Assembly (NCBI RefSeq): GCF_019049245.1
Contig: NZ_JAGMUK010000060.1
Span: 1-64,000 of the forward strand
Length of the DNA: 64,000 bases
Direction: 5' to 3'
Source: Streptomyces sp. AC555_RSS877
Lineage (GTDB): Bacteria; Actinomycetota; Actinomycetes; Streptomycetales; Streptomycetaceae
Part shown: positions 27,798-35,493 of the stretch, one piece after another
Position numbering within the stretch: the first letter of the stretch is position 1
Layout: each line of letters opens with the position of its first letter
Program-made: the position numbers and the translations under genes
The notes under the pieces: model-generated
Seen by the model: the letters and a program-made list of their open reading frames with translations, nothing else
Database searches by the model: none
What the model was told of the DNA's origin: nothing

Positions 27798-29354
27798 ATG
27801 ACGACGACCGAGAAACCAACGTCCGGAGAAAGAGACGACGCCGAACTCGCCGAGTTCGGGTACAAGCCCGAACTCAAGCGCACCCTCGGCAACTTCCACA
27901 CCTTCGCCGCCGGAATCAGCTACATCTCGATCCTCACCGGCACCTTCCAGTTGTTCTACTTCGGCTACGGCAGCGGCGGCCCTGCCTACTGGTGGTCGTG
28001 GCCGATGGTCTTCGTCGGCCAGTTCATGGTCGCCCTGTGCTTCGCGGAACTGGCCGCCCGCTATCCCGTCGCGGGCTCCGTCTACAACTGGTCGAAGAAG
28101 ATAGGCAATCCGCATCTGGGCTGGCTCGCCGGCTGGATGATGTTGATCGCCTCGATCGTGTCGATTTCGGCGGTGGCGCTCGCCTATCAGTTGACGCTCC
28201 CGCAGATCTCGTCGGCGTTCCAGTTCGTGGGTGACGGCTCCGGCAAGTACGACGTGGCGACGAACGCGGTCGTCCTCGCGACCGTGCTGATCCTGTTCAC
28301 GACCCTGGTGAACGCCTTCGGTGTGAAGCTGATGGCCACCATCAACAGCGCGGGCGTGCTCATCGAGCTGATCGCCACCGTCGTCCTCATCGTGATGTTC
28401 GCCGTCCACATCACGCGAGGTCCGCAGGTGGTGACCGACACGGCGGGCACCGGGGCCGGGCACCAGGCGGGCTACATGGGCGCCTTCCTCGTGGCCTCCC
28501 TGGCGTCCGCGTACGTCATGTACGGCTTCGACACGGCCGCCTCGCTCGGCGAGGAGTCGCTGGACCCGTCCCGCAACGCGCCGCGCGCCATCATCCGCGC
28601 CATCGTCGCCTCGTTCGTCCTGGGCGGTCTGATCCTGCTTCTCGCGCTGATGAGCGTCTCCAGCCTGAAGGGCGACAAGCTGTCCACGGACGGTCTGCAG
28701 TACATCGTCCTCGACGTGCTCGGCTCGACGGCCGGCAAGGCGATGCTGTGGTGCGTGCTGATCGCGGTCACCGTGTGCGCGCTGGCCGTCCACACGGCGG
28801 CGATCCGTCTCACCTTCGCGATGGCCCGTGACAACAACCTGCCCGGGTCCTCCAAGCTGGCCAAGGTCAGCCCGCGCTTCCAGACACCGGTGCTGCCCGC
28901 GGTGATCATCGGCATCCTCGCCGTGGCGATCCTCGTCGTCAACATCCGCCAGCCGCAGATCTTCACCGTCGTCACCAGCATCGGCATCATCATGATCTAC
29001 CTCGCCTACCTCGGCGTCACCGGGCCGATGCTGGTGGCCCGGCTGCGCGGCAAGTGGCAGCCCGCGGGCGACGGCAAGTTCTCGCTGGGCCGCTGGGGAC
29101 TGCTCGTCAACATCGTCGCCGTGGTCTGGGGCACGGCCATGACGATCAACCTCATCTGGCCGCGGGCCGAGGTCTACAACGCGGCCGCTCCGTACCACTG
29201 GTACCTGCGCTGGGGTGCCGTGCTGTTCGTCGCCGTCATCATGGGCGGCGGCTTCGCCTACTACTGGTTCGTCCAGCGGCACCGCACCGGTGTGCTCGCC
29301 GAGCACCAGCTGCAGGCCACCACGACTCCCCTCGCCGCCCCGGCGGCCGACTGA
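27798..29354 (+). CDS. APC-superfamily permease, probably for choline or amino acids
   Basis: 518-aa membrane protein with about 12 hydrophobic segments of the amino-acid/choline transporter (ACT) group of the APC superfamily. The N-terminal FAAGISYISILTGTFQLFYF, ELAARYPVAGSVYNW and GFDTAASLGEESLDP motifs are all present. Members import choline, GABA or amino acids. Sitting between a betaine-aldehyde dehydrogenase and a GMC (choline-dehydrogenase-like) fragment, choline is the best guess. It starts 105 bp after the dehydrogenase. The intergenic bases around 27700-27740 are relatively A/T-rich and may carry a promoter. Confidence 0.87.
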   Translation: MTTTEKPTSGERDDAELAEFGYKPELKRTLGNFHTFAAGISYISILTGTFQLFYFGYGSGGPAYWWSWPMVFVGQFMVALCFAELAARYPVAGSVYNWSKKIGNPHLGWLAGWMMLIASIVSISAVALAYQLTLPQISSAFQFVGDGSGKYDVATNAVVLATVLILFTTLVNAFGVKLMATINSAGVLIELIATVVLIVMFAVHITRGPQVVTDTAGTGAGHQAGYMGAFLVASLASAYVMYGFDTAASLGEESLDPSRNAPRAIIRAIVASFVLGGLILLLALMSVSSLKGDKLSTDGLQYIVLDVLGSTAGKAMLWCVLIAVTVCALAVHTAAIRLTFAMARDNNLPGSSKLAKVSPRFQTPVLPAVIIGILAVAILVVNIRQPQIFTVVTSIGIIMIYLAYLGVTGPMLVARLRGKWQPAGDGKFSLGRWGLLVNIVAVVWGTAMTINLIWPRAEVYNAAAPYHWYLRWGAVLFVAVIMGGGFAYYWFVQRHRTGVLAEHQLQATTTPLAAPAAD

Positions 29355-29370
29355 AGGAGGTCAACCACTC

Positions 29371-29754
29371 ATGAGTACCGATGAGTTCGACTATGTGGTG
29401 GTCGGCGGCGGCACAGCGGGCAACGTCGTGGCGGCCCGCCTCTCCGAGGACCCCTCGGTCACGGTGTGCGTCCTGGAGGCGTGTCCGAGCGATGTTGGCG
29501 ACGACGACGTCCTCAAACTCGAGCGCTGGATGGGCCTGCTGGAGTCCGGCTACGACTGGGACTACCCCATCGAGCCGCAGGCCAGCGGCAACAGCTTCAT
29601 GCGGCACGCCCGCGCGAAGGTACTGGGCGGCTGTTCGTCCCACAACTCCTGCATCGCCTTCTGGGCACCGGCCGAGGACCTCGACGGCTGGGCCGCCCAG
29701 GGCTGTACGGGCTGGAGCGCCGAGTGCGCCGACCTCGTGAAGGAGGACGCGTAG
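29371..29754 (+). pseudogene. 3'-truncated GMC oxidoreductase (choline dehydrogenase-like)
   Basis: 127 codons encode only the N-terminus of a GMC flavoprotein: the FAD fingerprint YVVVGGGTAGNVVAARLS, then RAKVLGGCSSHNSCIAFW (the GMC signature). Intact enzymes have about 500-550 residues with catalytic His at the C-terminus, so three quarters of the gene are missing. The start is good (ATG 29371, GGAGG at 29356-29360). Homology ends about 29740, and a dispersed repeat begins 14 nt after the stop. It would have oxidised choline to betaine aldehyde. Confidence 0.87.
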
Positions 29755-29767
29755 ACAAGCGCCCCGT

Positions 29768-29809
29768 CAGGGGGGCGGGGAACTGCGCGACCAGCCACGA
29801 CGGTCCCGC
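29768..29809 (+). repeat. Dispersed Streptomyces intergenic repeat, copy 1
   Basis: The stretch shares CGCGACCAGCCACGACGG and flanking GGGGAAC and CCCGC blocks with a second copy at 35437-35479, in the same orientation. This kind of short element (ggggaac-gcgcgaccagccacgacgg-cccgcagcc) is familiar from many Streptomyces intergenic regions. It abuts the broken GMC gene. Confidence 0.8.
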
Positions 29810-29829
29810 GGTTCCCCGTCCACCGTCGG

Positions 29830-32800
29830 CTACGGTGCGCTCGGCGCCGGCCGCTTGAACATCCGCGTCGCGGTGATCTCACTGTGCCCGCCCTCCCCGG
29901 CGGGAGCCTCATGCGGCAGTCCCGGCCGGAGGTGTTCCTCCACCCTGATGTACTTCAGCCCGGCCCTCAGGTCGGCGTCGTTGCGCAACCGGATGACCAG
30001 CGGGAACTCGGCGAGCGCGGTCGTGTCGAACAGGCCCGTGGTGTAGAGGAGCTGGACTCCGAGCGCGTCCGACACGGCACGCTGGAGTTCCAGCAGATAG
30101 GTCGCGTTGGCGCGCCCGATCGGGTTGTCCAGGAACAGCGTGCCGGCGTGGCGGTGCTTGTCGCGTCCGCGATCGTTCGAACGCAGCGCCGCCATCGTGC
30201 AGTACAGGGCGATGGCGGCCGTCAGCAGCTGACCGCCGGAGAACACGTCACCCATCTGTCCGACGGGCACGCGCTCGGCGCGCAGGACGGCGTCCGGCTT
30301 GAGGATCTCGACGGCGACGCCCTTGGGGTGGAGTGCCGCGCCGACCCCGCGCAGCAGCAGGGACATGCCGTCGCGGCGCAGGTCGGAGTTCTTCTTGACG
30401 GCGGCCCTGGTCGCCTCGTCGACGACCTCGCCGAGCCGCTCGGTGAGGGTGGCCTGGTCGGGCTCCTCGAAGCGGATGCGCAGGAACTCCTGCCCGGACC
30501 ACTCGCCGAGCCCTTCGGGGAGCCGGGACAGCCGCTGGGCGGACCTGAGCGTGGCCAGGGCCGACTCCACGAGCCCGCGCAGCCGGTCCACGATCGAGTC
30601 GCGGTTGCGCTCCAGCTGCTCCAGCTCGTCGGTGAGGACGCGCAGTCGGGGCGCGAAGGCGTCGGCCCACTTCTGGGCGTGCTCGGGCAGCGCGGAGGCG
30701 GGCAGCTCGCGGATCTGCTGCCGGGCGGGGGTGCGGACCTGCTCGTAGCGCGTGGAGTTGGCGTGCCGGACGAGGATGTCGCTCGCCTCGCGCACCGCGG
30801 CCTCGGCGGCCGACAGGTCGGCGGCGCAGCCGCGCAGGGACCGGCGGGCCTCGGCAGCGGACTGCCGGGCCTCCTCCGGGCTGCCGGGGTACGCCTCGGT
30901 CTCCTCCGGCTCCTCCTCCAAGGCGGGTTCACGCAGCAGGTCGCGGAGCATCGCGGCGATCTCGTCGAAGCCGCCGGCCGCGTCCTCGGCGGCGCGGTGG
31001 GCGTCGAGAAGTCCGGCGTGCGTCTCCCGGGCCTGGCTCAACGCCTCGGTGCGCGAGGCGAGTTCGGACGTGGCCGTCCGCAGCAGCGCCTGTGCGTGCT
31101 CGGCGTCGCGCGGCTGGACCTCCTCGGGCAGTTCGGTGTGCGTCTCGCCGTCCTCGGGAGCGTGCCGCTCGGCCTCGCCGCGCAGCCGCCCGAGCTGCTC
31201 GCTCGCCCCGGACATCCGGGTCTCCAGGAGCTGCACCAGCTCCTCGGCCCGTGCAACGGCGGCCTGCCGGGACGGGCCGTCGGATCCGTCGGGCGACTGG
31301 AGCAGCTGCTCCGCGCGCGTGCGGACCTTGTTGCTCAGCCGGTCCAGGTCCGCGCGCGCGGCGCTCTCGTCACTCTCGGCGCGCGCCTGCTCGGACCGCA
31401 GATCGGCGCCGACGCCGACCTTCTCGTACAACTGCGAAGCGGCCCGATAGGCCTCGCGGAGGGCGGGCAGGGACGCCGTCGGATCCGCCGCGTCGCTCTC
31501 CGGTACGTCGTCGGGGGCGCCCGCGATCTCGGCGCGCTCGGCGCGCAGCGCGCGAGCGGTGCGGCGGGCGTCGTCGGCCGCGCGCTGGGCGGCGCGCCGG
31601 TCCTCGTCGGCGGCGCGGGCACGGTCCAGGCAGGTCTGGGCGCGGGCCTCCGACTCGGACGCCTCGTCGGCGAGTTCGCGCACCTTGACCTGCCAGCCGG
31701 CCCGCTCCCGAAGCCGGAAGGCGAGCCCGGCGAGGGCGTCGGCGGCGCGCCGCGCCTTCTGGGCGGCGTCCTGCCGCTCGTCGCGGACCTGCGCGGCCTC
31801 GGCGGCGGCTTCGTCGGCCTCGGCCCGTACGGTCCGCGCCTCGGCGAGTTCGGCCTCGGTCTCCTCGGCGAACTCCCGCGTCTGCCGGGCGGCCCGGCCC
31901 AGTTCGACGAGGTGCCCGGCCGGGCAGCCGGTGCGCCAGGAGGCGAGCCGCGCCGCCAGCTCCCGGTCCTTCCCGAGCCGTGCCGCGAGGTCCCGGATCT
32001 CCTCGTCCCGCTCGGTGGCCCGCGCGCGCAGCGCCTGCCGCTCCTCGTCGGCGGCGTGCTCGTCGTGCATGGCCGGGTTGGGCGGTACGAGGAAGACGTC
32101 GCCGTTGTCGGAGTCGGGCGCCGGAGTCGGCGCGAGGAGGGCGGCCGCCGTGCCGACCGCCACGGCGGACCGCGGCAGCAGCGCCGCCTCGCTCAGCGCC
32201 TCACGGGCACGCGCGTGCGTGCCGGGGTCGGTGATGATCACACCGTCGACCAGTTCCGGCCGCGCGGCCAGCACGCGCGCGTGGTCGGCCGGGTCGACGG
32301 CCTGCGCGAGGTAGCGCCAGCCGGGCAGCGCGGGGATGCCGTGCTCGCCGAGGTACTCGACGGTCGCGAGTACGTCCGGGCCGGGCGGCAGTAGTCCGCC
32401 GTCACCGAGCGCGCCGAGGATGCGGGAGTCGTCGGCGGCGGCCGTGCGCAGGTCGAAGAGCTGCCGTTCGGCGGAGGAGACGGCGTCGTCGAGCAGTTCG
32501 CGCAGTTCGTCGGCGAAGCGGTCGAGGTCCTCGGGGGTGAGCGCCCCCCGGTCGTTGTCGTCCGTCTCCTGTCGGGGCTGCGGAACCACCGAGGAGCGCT
32601 TGTCGCCGCCGGTCAGGCTCAGCAGCTCGGCCAGCCGTTCCTCGGTGGCCAGGGCCTCGGCGAGGCGGCGCTCGGCCTCGTAGGAGCGTTCGGCGGCCGT
32701 GGCCGCGTCTTCCGCGCGGGCCGCGGTCAGTTCCGCGCGGGACTCGGCCGCCGCCGCTTCACGCGCGTGCTCGGTGGCTCGGCCGGCGGCCTCCCGTGCG

Positions 32801-34452
32801 GTGTCCCAGGCGGCGACCGCGGCCTTCTCGGCGTCGTTGGCGGCAAGGGCCGCGCGCGCGGGGTCGGCGTCGGGCGCGCTGTCGTCGAGCCAGCCCGCGC
32901 GCACCGCTTCGGCGGTCTCCTGCTCGACCTCGCTCAGCCGCTGCCGCAGATGCCCGACCTCGCTGCGGGCGCGCTGCGCCTCGGTGGCGGCGGACGTGGA
33001 GTCCCGGTGCGCGCGGTCGCTGACCTCCTGGAGGGCGGCGGAGCGCTCCTCCTCCTCGTCGGCGAGGGTTTCGGCGCCCTCGGCGGCCGCGTGCAAAGCC
33101 CGTACGAGATCGACGGCGGCCCTGGACCGGGCGGCCAGCGCGGGGGCCGCGTCCCGCTCGGCCTCCTGGATCGCGACGGCCACACGGGCCACCCGGTCGG
33201 CGGCGGCGCGGTGGCGCAGCACGGCCTCGGCGGCCTGCCAGGCGGAGTGCAGCGTGCGTGCTTCGGCGAGCTCACGCTTCTGCGCGGCGGCCGACTTCTC
33301 GCCGGCGGCGAGCGCCAAGGAGGCGTGCCGGTAGGCGAGTTCGGCGGCGATCAGCGCGCTGCGCTCCCGAGCCCCCTCGGCCTGCGTGACGGCGTCCGAG
33401 GCGGCGGTGACCCCCTGGGCGAGGTCGGCGGCTCGTACGCGTTCCCGGGCACCGCGCGCGGACAGCCGCCGTGCCAGGGTCCGCGTGCGGCGCTCGGCCC
33501 CGGTGTGGATGTCACGGGCGCGGGAGCGGGCCTCGGCGGCCTCGACGATCCGGCCGAGCAGGTCCACCGACCCGGCGGTGAAGTCCCGTTCGGCGATCAG
33601 CTCGGCGCGTCGCCCCAGCTTGTTGCCGAAGCCGCTGACCAGGTCGGCGAGGCCGTCGGTGTCGCGGGTGTCGGTCACCGCGCGCAACAGCAGGTCGGTG
33701 AAGTCGGAGTCCTTCTTGACCGCGAAGAGGCCGGCGGCCTCGCCCTCGTCGGCGTTCATCTCCCGCTGGTAGCGGAAGAGTTCGGGGTCCAGGCCGAGCT
33801 CGCCGAGGTGCTCGATCCACCGGTCGTGGATCTCCTCCCAGTGCACCTCCAGATGCGGGTAGGCCTTTCCCGCCTCGGTGAGGGCGTCCCGGAAGCCCTT
33901 CATCGTGCGCCGACGGCCCTGCGCACCCGACTGGCCCTCGACGGACGACCGTACGGCGGTGGACTCGGCGACGGGCAGGTTGTCCAGGCTCAGACCGGGC
34001 CCGGGCCGGAAGGAGTACCAGGCCTCGGCGAACTTCCGCGGGTCGTTGGAGACCTGGCGCCCACGCCACTCGCTCACCTTGCCGACGACGACGCTCTCGC
34101 CGGTCAGCACGTGCTGCCACTCCAGCGCCACGTGACCGCAGTCGTCCGCGAGCAGGAACTTGCGCAGCACACCGGAGCTGGCGCCGCCGAGGGTGTTGCG
34201 GTGGCCCGGCAGCATCACGGAGAAGATCAGCTTGAGCAGGACGGACTTGCCGCCGCCGTTCTCCAGGAAGAGCACACCGGCGGGCGCCGGCCGGCGCGGC
34301 GGGCCGACGGGCTCCTCCTCGAAGAACTCCGCCTGGGTGGGCGCGGGGTCGGGCACGGGCCGGCCCACACCGCGCAGGTCAAGCACGGTGTCGGCGTAGC
34401 GCGCACCGGCGGGCCCGATGGAGTAGAGGCGGACCCGGGACAGCTCGTACAT
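29830..34452 (-). CDS. SMC/MukB-like coiled-coil ATPase of a condensin-like operon
   Basis: 1540 aa. An N-terminal ATPase half has Walker A in FLENGGGKSVLLKL (about residues 62-75). About 1100 residues of Ala/Glu/Arg-rich coiled coil follow, interrupted near residues 690-830 by a globular hinge-like segment. The C-terminal half carries the ABC signature FSGGQ at 1404-1408 and Walker B TLFLDNPIGRAN at about 1435-1446. The usual catalytic Glu after the Walker B Asp is Asn. The layout matches MukB/MksB/JetC, which load onto DNA with kleisin and winged-helix partners. The two genes upstream have the right sizes for these. No nuclease gene (JetD/MksG) is adjacent. Function unproven: chromosome organisation or anti-plasmid defence. 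Confidence 0.8.
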   Translation of the reverse strand: MYELSRVRLYSIGPAGARYADTVLDLRGVGRPVPDPAPTQAEFFEEEPVGPPRRPAPAGVLFLENGGGKSVLLKLIFSVMLPGHRNTLGGASSGVLRKFLLADDCGHVALEWQHVLTGESVVVGKVSEWRGRQVSNDPRKFAEAWYSFRPGPGLSLDNLPVAESTAVRSSVEGQSGAQGRRRTMKGFRDALTEAGKAYPHLEVHWEEIHDRWIEHLGELGLDPELFRYQREMNADEGEAAGLFAVKKDSDFTDLLLRAVTDTRDTDGLADLVSGFGNKLGRRAELIAERDFTAGSVDLLGRIVEAAEARSRARDIHTGAERRTRTLARRLSARGARERVRAADLAQGVTAASDAVTQAEGARERSALIAAELAYRHASLALAAGEKSAAAQKRELAEARTLHSAWQAAEAVLRHRAAADRVARVAVAIQEAERDAAPALAARSRAAVDLVRALHAAAEGAETLADEEEERSAALQEVSDRAHRDSTSAATEAQRARSEVGHLRQRLSEVEQETAEAVRAGWLDDSAPDADPARAALAANDAEKAAVAAWDTAREAAGRATEHAREAAAAESRAELTAARAEDAATAAERSYEAERRLAEALATEERLAELLSLTGGDKRSSVVPQPRQETDDNDRGALTPEDLDRFADELRELLDDAVSSAERQLFDLRTAAADDSRILGALGDGGLLPPGPDVLATVEYLGEHGIPALPGWRYLAQAVDPADHARVLAARPELVDGVIITDPGTHARAREALSEAALLPRSAVAVGTAAALLAPTPAPDSDNGDVFLVPPNPAMHDEHAADEERQALRARATERDEEIRDLAARLGKDRELAARLASWRTGCPAGHLVELGRAARQTREFAEETEAELAEARTVRAEADEAAAEAAQVRDERQDAAQKARRAADALAGLAFRLRERAGWQVKVRELADEASESEARAQTCLDRARAADEDRRAAQRAADDARRTARALRAERAEIAGAPDDVPESDAADPTASLPALREAYRAASQLYEKVGVGADLRSEQARAESDESAARADLDRLSNKVRTRAEQLLQSPDGSDGPSRQAAVARAEELVQLLETRMSGASEQLGRLRGEAERHAPEDGETHTELPEEVQPRDAEHAQALLRTATSELASRTEALSQARETHAGLLDAHRAAEDAAGGFDEIAAMLRDLLREPALEEEPEETEAYPGSPEEARQSAAEARRSLRGCAADLSAAEAAVREASDILVRHANSTRYEQVRTPARQQIRELPASALPEHAQKWADAFAPRLRVLTDELEQLERNRDSIVDRLRGLVESALATLRSAQRLSRLPEGLGEWSGQEFLRIRFEEPDQATLTERLGEVVDEATRAAVKKNSDLRRDGMSLLLRGVGAALHPKGVAVEILKPDAVLRAERVPVGQMGDVFSGGQLLTAAIALYCTMAALRSNDRGRDKHRHAGTLFLDNPIGRANATYLLELQRAVSDALGVQLLYTTGLFDTTALAEFPLVIRLRNDADLRAGLKYIRVEEHLRPGLPHEAPAGEGGHSEITATRMFKRPAPSAP

Positions 34453-34499
34453 GGCGGACTCTCGTAAGTCTTCGGCAGGTGAGGGGATTCAGGACGGTT

Positions 34500-35390
34500 T
34501 CAGGACTGGGCCGGCGCGTGGAACGGCAGCCCGGCGTCGGCCACCAGTTCCAGGTCGTCGGTGTCCTCGGCGGGCAGCAGGGTCGGCGTCCCGTCGGTGA
34601 CGGGAACGACGCCCAGCTCCAGCAACTCGGCCATCGCCGCGCTGCCCGCCATGTCCCGCACCTGGAGCTGGTAGCGGGCCGTGGTCCGGTAGGTACCGCC
34701 GTTGTCGTCCCCGGTCCGCTGCAGGAACCCGGACTCGGTGAGGAAGGCGACGGCCTTGCCGACGATGCCGGTCGTCGAACCGGCGAGCCGGCGCGCGTCC
34801 TTGGTGGCGCCGGTCGCGCTACGTCTGACCCAGATCCGCCAGGCGGCCTCCAGACCGGGCGCGTCGGTCGCCGGGTCGGTGTTCTCGCCCTGCTCCTCGG
34901 CACGCTCCTCCAGACGCCGGCAGGCCTGCCGTACGAACGCGTCGACGCCGTTGACCGAGACGCGCCCGATATAGCCGTCGTCGGCGAGATCCTCCGGCCG
35001 CGGGAACGCCATGGCGGCGACGGCGAGGTGCGCCAGCCCGTGCAGGAACCGGTCGCCGCCGTCGGCGGACGTCCGTCGCGCGTAGTCGCCCATCCGCACG
35101 GCGAACACCGAGTCCTCCGCGGCGGTCACGGCCATCCCCGCGCGCGGGGACACCTCCAGCACCACCAGTCCCAGCCCTGCCGCCACGGCGTCGGCGAGCC
35201 GCGCGAACGGCGGATCCTCGCGGTAGCGCCGCAGCAGTTCCGTGTACTCCTGGTCCCGGGCGGGCTGCAGTTTGGGCTGCAGCCCGAAGGCGACGAGCCG
35301 CGCCGCGTCGGCGGCGTCGGCGGGTGTGACGGCGGCGGTCACCGGCGCAGGCCCGGCGTCCGGCTCACTCCACTCGACATGCTCGCTCAC
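34500..35390 (-). CDS. Putative winged-helix (KITE/MksE/JetB-like) subunit of the SMC cluster
   Basis: 296 aa, no recognised named domain. The middle (FARLADAVAAGLGLVVLEV, then SVFAVRMGDYARR) resembles the dimerising winged helix of KITE proteins. A second winged-helix-like unit follows (GIVGKAVAFLTESGFLQR, with a TYRTTARYQLQVRDM wing). Length and position between the 508-aa protein and the SMC-like ATPase match MksE/JetB. The GTG start at 35390 has AAGGAG 9 nt upstream; the ATPase starts 47 nt downstream, so they are co-transcribed. The family assignment is inference from architecture, not from a close match. Confidence 0.6.
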   Translation of the reverse strand: MSEHVEWSEPDAGPAPVTAAVTPADAADAARLVAFGLQPKLQPARDQEYTELLRRYREDPPFARLADAVAAGLGLVVLEVSPRAGMAVTAAEDSVFAVRMGDYARRTSADGGDRFLHGLAHLAVAAMAFPRPEDLADDGYIGRVSVNGVDAFVRQACRRLEERAEEQGENTDPATDAPGLEAAWRIWVRRSATGATKDARRLAGSTTGIVGKAVAFLTESGFLQRTGDDNGGTYRTTARYQLQVRDMAGSAAMAELLELGVVPVTDGTPTLLPAEDTDDLELVADAGLPFHAPAQS

Positions 35391-35436
35391 GACTGCAACT
35401 CCTTGATCTTGAAAACGACTGCGATCGCAACTCCCT

Positions 35437-35479
35437 CAGGGGCGAGGGGAACCGCGCGACCAGCCACGACGGACCCGCA
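35437..35479 (+). repeat. Dispersed Streptomyces intergenic repeat, copy 2
   Basis: Same element as at 29768-29809 (shared block CGCGACCAGCCACGACGG), same orientation. It lies in the 103-bp gap between the 508-aa and 296-aa genes of the SMC cluster, so the transcript of that operon carries its complement. Confidence 0.8.
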
Positions 35480-35493
35480 GCCGAAAGAGAACA

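Noticed and set aside
29371..29754. The 127-codon GMC frame as a genuine small flavoprotein
   Set aside because: It contains only the N-terminal FAD segment; substrate and catalytic regions are missing, and it stops beside a repeat.
22323..29822. Insertion sequence or prophage as the cause of the decayed genes
   Set aside because: No transposase, integrase, terminal inverted repeats or target duplication could be seen around the breakpoints; only a short dispersed repeat.
29884..34467. Long plus-strand frames opposite the SMC-like ATPase
   Set aside because: Antisense products of Ala/Glu/Arg coiled-coil coding; Ser/Arg- or Gly-rich with no motif.
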